From Nocardioides albertanoniae (GTDB lineage: Bacteria; Actinomycetota; Actinomycetes; Propionibacteriales; Nocardioidaceae): a stretch of DNA of 64,000 nt. The stretch lies in NCBI RefSeq assembly GCF_006716315.1, contig NZ_VFOV01000001.1:2310501-2374500 (forward strand). The letters run 5' to 3'. Below are positions 60,923 through 64,000 of this stretch, piece by piece. The notes under the pieces were generated by a model. The model ran no database searches, had not been told where the DNA came from, and saw nothing but the letters and a program-made list of their open reading frames with translations. The position numbers were made by a program, and so were the translations under genes. Every line of letters begins with the position of its first letter. Position 1 is the first letter of the stretch.

Positions 60923-62455
60923 ATGTCCCTACCTACCGACGTCTCGACACGTGTCGACGTCTCCACTGCAACGTCCCCAGCGGCCCCCGCCGGGCTGCAC
61001 CAGGTCGCCCCGCCCCACGACCGGGCTCAAGACCCGGTCGAGCACCGAGGCCGCACCTGGTGGCCCCTGATCCGGCCGCTGGTGCTGAGAATGCACTTCT
61101 ACGCCGGCCTGCTGGTCGCTCCGTTCATCCTGGTCGCCTCGGTGACCGGTCTGCTCTACACGCTCGCCCCGCAGGTCGAGCAGGTCGCCTACCACGACCT
61201 CACCCATGTGACCCCTGCAGGCCCACGGGTCTCGTACGCCGAGCAGGTCGCCGCCGCCCGGCAGAGCCACCCTGGGGGCGACATCGTCCGTGTCGACGTC
61301 CCTCAGGCCGGCGACCGCAGCACGCGGGTGGTCTTCACCGACGAGACTGTCCCTGCCGACTACGACATGTCGGTCTTCGTCAACCCCTACACCGCCACCG
61401 TCGAAGGCCAGGTGCGCAGCTTCGGGCAGTGGCTCGGCTTCCGGGCCTGGCTCGACGAGCTGCATCGCAACCTCCACCTGGGTGCTCTCGGACGCAGCTA
61501 CAGCGAGCTGGCCGCCAGCTGGTTGTGGGTCGTCGCGCTCGGCGGGCTCATGCTGTGGATCGGTCGCCAGACCCGGATCCGCCGGGACCGGGGCGGTGGG
61601 CGCCTCGGGTTCGCGAGGCGTCTCGTGACGCCGGACCTGGCGGCAAGGCGCCGCCGCTTGCGGGTGGTGTCGTGGCATGCGGTCATCGGCGTCTGGGCGC
61701 TCCTGGGCGTGCTGGCGCTCTCGGTCTCCGGCCTCACCTGGTCGCGGTTCGCGGGTGACCACATCGGCGAGGTGCGTACGGCGCTGTCGTGGTCGGAGCC
61801 GACCCCGTCGACCTCGCTGGCACCCGGGGGCGTGGCGGCGGAGCACAGCCACCACGGCGCGCACGGGGGCTCGGCCACCGCGACGGACCCCGACGCCGTC
61901 TTCACCGACGGCGCCGGCGTCGACGGGGTGGTCGCCGCTGCGCGCGAGGCGGGGCTGGGCGATCCGCTCTACCTGGTGCCGCCGGCCGACGCGAGCAGCG
62001 CTTGGACGGCGGCGGAGAACAAGCGCAGCTGGCCGACCCGCTACGACGCGATCAGTGTCGACCCGGCCGGCGGCGTCGTCGACCGGGTCGACTTCGCCGA
62101 CTGGCCGCTGATGGCGAAGGTGACCGACTGGGTCATCGGCGCCCACATGGGGATCCTGTTCGGCATCGTCAACCAGGTGGCGCTGGCGATGCTCGCGATC
62201 GGTCTGATCGTGGTGACGCTCTACGGCTACCGGATGTGGTGGCTGCGCCGGCCACGCGGCGCCAGTGGTCTCCGGTTCGGCAGGCCGGCACCGCGCGGTG
62301 GCCTGCGGCGTCTGCCGTGGCCGGCTCTGGCGGCGCTCGTCACGCTCGCCGCCGTGGTCGGCTGGTTCGTCCCGATGCTGGGGGTCAGCCTGATCGGGTT
62401 CGTGCTCGTCGACGCGGCGGTCGGCATCGTGCGTAGACGGCGCCGGGCCGGCTGA
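60923..62455 (+). CDS. PepSY-associated transmembrane protein, histidine-rich
   Basis: A 510-residue inner-membrane protein of the PepSY_TM (PiuB-like) family: a first helix at RMHFYAGLLVAPFILVASVT, an outside PepSY loop, a second pair near SWLWVVALGGLMLWIGRQ and WHAVIGVWALLGVLALSVSG, and the last helices WVIGAHMGILFGIVNQVALA. The outside loop carries EHSHHGAHGG. In other bacteria these proteins serve in siderophore or copper reduction. Its convergent neighbour is zur. GAGAG before ATG 60923 is a moderate ribosome site. Confidence 0.87.
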   Translation: MSLPTDVSTRVDVSTATSPAAPAGLHQVAPPHDRAQDPVEHRGRTWWPLIRPLVLRMHFYAGLLVAPFILVASVTGLLYTLAPQVEQVAYHDLTHVTPAGPRVSYAEQVAAARQSHPGGDIVRVDVPQAGDRSTRVVFTDETVPADYDMSVFVNPYTATVEGQVRSFGQWLGFRAWLDELHRNLHLGALGRSYSELAASWLWVVALGGLMLWIGRQTRIRRDRGGGRLGFARRLVTPDLAARRRRLRVVSWHAVIGVWALLGVLALSVSGLTWSRFAGDHIGEVRTALSWSEPTPSTSLAPGGVAAEHSHHGAHGGSATATDPDAVFTDGAGVDGVVAAAREAGLGDPLYLVPPADASSAWTAAENKRSWPTRYDAISVDPAGGVVDRVDFADWPLMAKVTDWVIGAHMGILFGIVNQVALAMLAIGLIVVTLYGYRMWWLRRPRGASGLRFGRPAPRGGLRRLPWPALAALVTLAAVVGWFVPMLGVSLIGFVLVDAAVGIVRRRRRAG

Positions 62456-62466
62456 TCCAGCGCGGG

Positions 62467-62488
62467 CGCGCCCGGTCAACCGGGCGCG
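62467..62488. terminator. Bidirectional hairpin between PepSY and zur
   Basis: CGCGCCCGG (62467-62475) and CCGGGCGCG (62480-62488) form a 9-base stem with loop TCAA in the 33 bases between the two convergent stop codons. Confidence 0.65.
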
Positions 62489-62899
62489 TCAGGCGGCGCA
62501 GGAGGTGCAGATGCCGAAGATCTCCACGGTGTGGTTGACGTCGGTGAAGCCGTTCTGCGCCGCCACCTTGTCGGCCCAGGTCTCCACGGCGGGCCCTTCG
62601 ATCTCGACCGCCTTGCCGCACTGGCGGCACACCAGGTGGTGATGGTGAGTGGTCGAGGCGTCTCCGCACAGACGGTAGGTGGACTCACCGTCGGGCTTGT
62701 GGATCACGTCGGCGAGCCCGTCGGCGACGAAGATCTGCAGGTGTCGGTAGACGGTGGAGAGGCCGATCTTCTCGCCGCCGGCCCGCAGCGTCGCGTAGAC
62801 GTCCTGAGCGCTGCGGAACGTGTCCTCGGAGGCCAGAGCCTCTTTCACCGCGGAGCCCTGGTTGGTCGCGCGACGCTTGACCGGCTGAGTGGTTGCCAT
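62489..62899 (-). CDS. zur: Zinc uptake regulator Zur (FurB)
   Basis: A 136-residue Fur-family repressor. The winged helix includes FRSAQDVYATLRAGGEKIGL and the recognition helix STVYRHLQIF. The metal-binding part has HHHHLVCRQC, with Cys91 and Cys94 of the structural zinc site, and ends GICTSCAA (Cys131, Cys134). The VNHTVEIFGIC end is typical of actinobacterial Zur. It is divergent from rpmB-rpsN across 92 bases that hold a Zur-box-like palindrome, so both sides may be regulated. Confidence 0.93.
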   Translation of the reverse strand: MATTQPVKRRATNQGSAVKEALASEDTFRSAQDVYATLRAGGEKIGLSTVYRHLQIFVADGLADVIHKPDGESTYRLCGDASTTHHHHLVCRQCGKAVEIEGPAVETWADKVAAQNGFTDVNHTVEIFGICTSCAA

Positions 62900-62952
62900 G
62901 GCTCAGATCGTAGTCGCTCTCGACCCGGTCTCCACTCTCAGCGCGGGCATGC

Positions 62953-62975
62953 CATACTGGGAATGATTCCGAATA
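62953..62975 (+). promoter_or_regulatory. Zur-type operator over the rpmB promoter
   Basis: GGAATGATTCC (62960-62970) is a perfect palindrome around a central G, keeping the AATGATT core of actinobacterial Zur boxes; a few flanking positions (62955/62975, 62956/62974) also pair. CATACT (62953-62958) is a possible -10, so the site covers the predicted start of transcription and a bound Zur would block it. Confidence 0.65.
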
Positions 62976-62991
62976 AGAACGAAAGGCTGCC

Positions 62992-63228
62992 ATGTCACGC
63001 AGATGTCAGGTGACCGGTGCTGGTCCCAGCTTCGGCAACAACCGCCCCTGGTCGAAGAAGGCGACTCGGCGACGCTGGGACGTGAACCTGCAGAAGAAGA
63101 CCTACTACGTGCCCAGCCTGGGCCGAAAGCTCACGCTGCGGCTGAGCACGAAGGCGATCAAGCAGATCGACGTACGCGGCATCGACGCCGTCGTCGCCGA
63201 CATGCGCGCCCGAGGGGAGGTCGTCTGA
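62992..63228 (+). CDS. rpmB: Ribosomal protein L28, zinc-free paralogue
   Basis: A 78-residue L28 with only one cysteine ([20 protein letters not shown]), so the two CxxC pairs of the zinc form are missing. Such C-minus paralogues replace the zinc forms under zinc starvation. The rest is standard ([20 protein letters not shown]). It is presumably repressed by Zur through the box 22 bases upstream. GAAAGG is the ribosome site. The stop overlaps the rpsN start by one base. Confidence 0.93.
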   Translation: MSRRCQVTGAGPSFGNNRPWSKKATRRRWDVNLQKKTYYVPSLGRKLTLRLSTKAIKQIDVRGIDAVVADMRARGEVV

Positions 63229-63533
63229 TGGCCAAGAAGTCGAAGATCGCGGCCGAGGCCAAGCGCCGCGAGATCGTGGCGAGGTACGCCGCCCGCCGCG
63301 CGGTGATCAAGCAGGAGATCCGCGCGGCGGAGCCGGGCTCGGCCGAGCAGGCCGCGGCCGTACGCGCCCTGTCCCGTCTCCCGCGCGACTCCTCGCCCGT
63401 GCGCCTGCGCAACCGCGACCAGGTCGACGGCCGGCCGCGGGGCTACCTGCGCAAGGCAGGCATCTCGCGGATCCGCTTCCGCGAGCTCGCGCACAAGGGG
63501 CATCTGCCGGGGATCACCAAGTCGAGCTGGTGA
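63228..63533 (+). CDS. rpsN: Ribosomal protein S14, zinc-free long form
   Basis: A 101-residue S14 of the long, cysteine-free class ([20 protein letters not shown] ... [20 protein letters not shown] ... [11 protein letters not shown]), which replaces the short zinc form when zinc is scarce. The ATG at 63228 shares one base with the rpmB stop. No rpmG or rpsR paralogue follows, which many other actinobacteria have in this operon. GAGGGGAGG lies 7 bases before the start. Confidence 0.94.
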   Translation: MAKKSKIAAEAKRREIVARYAARRAVIKQEIRAAEPGSAEQAAAVRALSRLPRDSSPVRLRNRDQVDGRPRGYLRKAGISRIRFRELAHKGHLPGITKSSW

Positions 63534-63588
63534 GGGGTGGTCGGGCCCCGGGGCAGAATCCCGCCGTGGAGGAAGCCCCGGGACCGCC

Positions 63589-64000
63589 TCACCGACGACG
63601 CACGAGAACCACCGAGTCCTCCAACGTCGCGGGCTCGCCGGTCGGGCTGGTCACCGGGCGCTGCCGGTGCTCGACCACGACGCTCTCCCAGAGGTCCTCG
63701 GAGAGGTCGAGGGCGTCCAGTTCCTCCTTGGCGTCGAGGAAGCGGTGCTCGTGCACGGCGGCATCGGCCCACGACGGCGGCGCTGCGTGGGAGGTGATGA
63801 GGAGGTGGCCGCCGGGGTTCACCAGGCGGGCCGCCTCGCGCAGGATGTCGGTGCGGGGCAGCTCGACGGGTGACTGGAAGAAGCTCGCGGTGACCAGGTC
63901 GTAGCCGCGAGGTCCGTCGAGCCCGGACAGCCCGGCCAGGTCGGCCGCGACGAACCGCGCCTGCTCTTCGGGCAGGTCGGCCGCCCGAGCGGCCTCGGTC
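63589..64000 (-). CDS. SAM-dependent methyltransferase, C-terminal part, cut by the window edge
   Basis: The visible 137 codons are the second half of a class I methyltransferase: ARFVAADLAGL is the end of strand 4, GYDLVTASFFQSPVELPRTD is motif IV, and LREAARLVNPGGHLLITSHA is the typical strand 5 helix-turn. The C-terminal part ends in LEDSVVLVRRR. The SAM-binding glycine loop and the start lie beyond 64000. A GTG at 63822 is internal, not the start. Its target is unknown. It converges on rpsN with 55 bases between stops. Confidence 0.8.
   Translation of the reverse strand, partial: TEAARAADLPEEQARFVAADLAGLSGLDGPRGYDLVTASFFQSPVELPRTDILREAARLVNPGGHLLITSHAAPPSWADAAVHEHRFLDAKEELDALDLSEDLWESVVVEHRQRPVTSPTGEPATLEDSVVLVRRR

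Overview
This window is high-GC chromosomal DNA from an actinobacterium. The markers are a complete Pup-proteasome locus (arc, dop, pup, prcB, prcA, pafA, pafB, pafC), mIHF, omega and guanylate kinase in one operon, a helicase-dead PriA, DUF2510, DUF4193, DUF4235, DUF3093, DUF3710 and DUF3159 proteins, and many leaderless genes. Gene order and protein character fit Nocardioidaceae (Nocardioides-like); this is an inference, because no rRNA is present. There are no insertion sequences, prophage genes, CRISPR arrays, tRNAs or rRNAs, and no gene-free stretch longer than 300 bases.

Layout. 1-591: end of a quinone oxidoreductase. 595-3511: PyrR-controlled pyrR-pyrB-pyrC. 3588-9194: seven accessory genes (methyltransferase, DUF2200, ABC-F with an attenuator-like leader, an unknown, an orphan VapB-type antitoxin, a NUDIX hydrolase, a DUF2510-AIM24 protein) that split the pyrimidine genes. 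9342-15771: a second PyrR loop and carA-carB-pyrD-pyrF. 15898-20435: lipoprotein, mihF-gmk-rpoZ-coaBC, metK. 20574-22673 (minus): secreted neutral ceramidase with a candidate iron box. 22788-27880: priA-def-fmt-rsmB. 27890-32316 (minus): LigD-type polymerase, acyltransferase, RecB-family nuclease with a leaderless leader ORF. 32381-36558: M50 protease, trmI, arc. 36703-39857: small membrane proteins, GNAT, DUF2207. 39966-50324: dop, pup-prcB-prcA, a VOC-SulP pair on the other strand, pafA, FKBP, pafB-pafC. 50362-56392: tatA-tatC, helY, coproporphyrin ferrochelatase, inositol monophosphatase-like. 56658-62455: DUF4193, DUF4235, DUF3093, dut, DUF3710, OB-fold, DUF3159, a membrane protein, PepSY. 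62489-63533: zur and the zinc-free ribosomal proteins L28 and S14. 63589-64000: partial methyltransferase.

How they work together. Six of the de novo UMP pathway activities are here (carAB, pyrB, pyrC, pyrD, pyrF; pyrE is absent), with one RNA-binding regulator and two matching target loops. The proteasome locus holds ligase, depupylase, tag, core particle and ATPase. It also holds PafB-PafC, the SOS-independent DNA-damage activator. Two promoters match the established PafBC/RecA-NDp consensus well: the one for pup-prcB-prcA and the one for the RecB-family nuclease; a weaker match precedes priA. This suggests a local damage-response circuit, and it is the most interesting regulatory reading of the window. 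A second cluster of signals concerns metals: a Zur-type palindrome before rpmB-rpsN, a histidine-rich PepSY protein next to zur, and an iron-box-like site over the ceramidase promoter.
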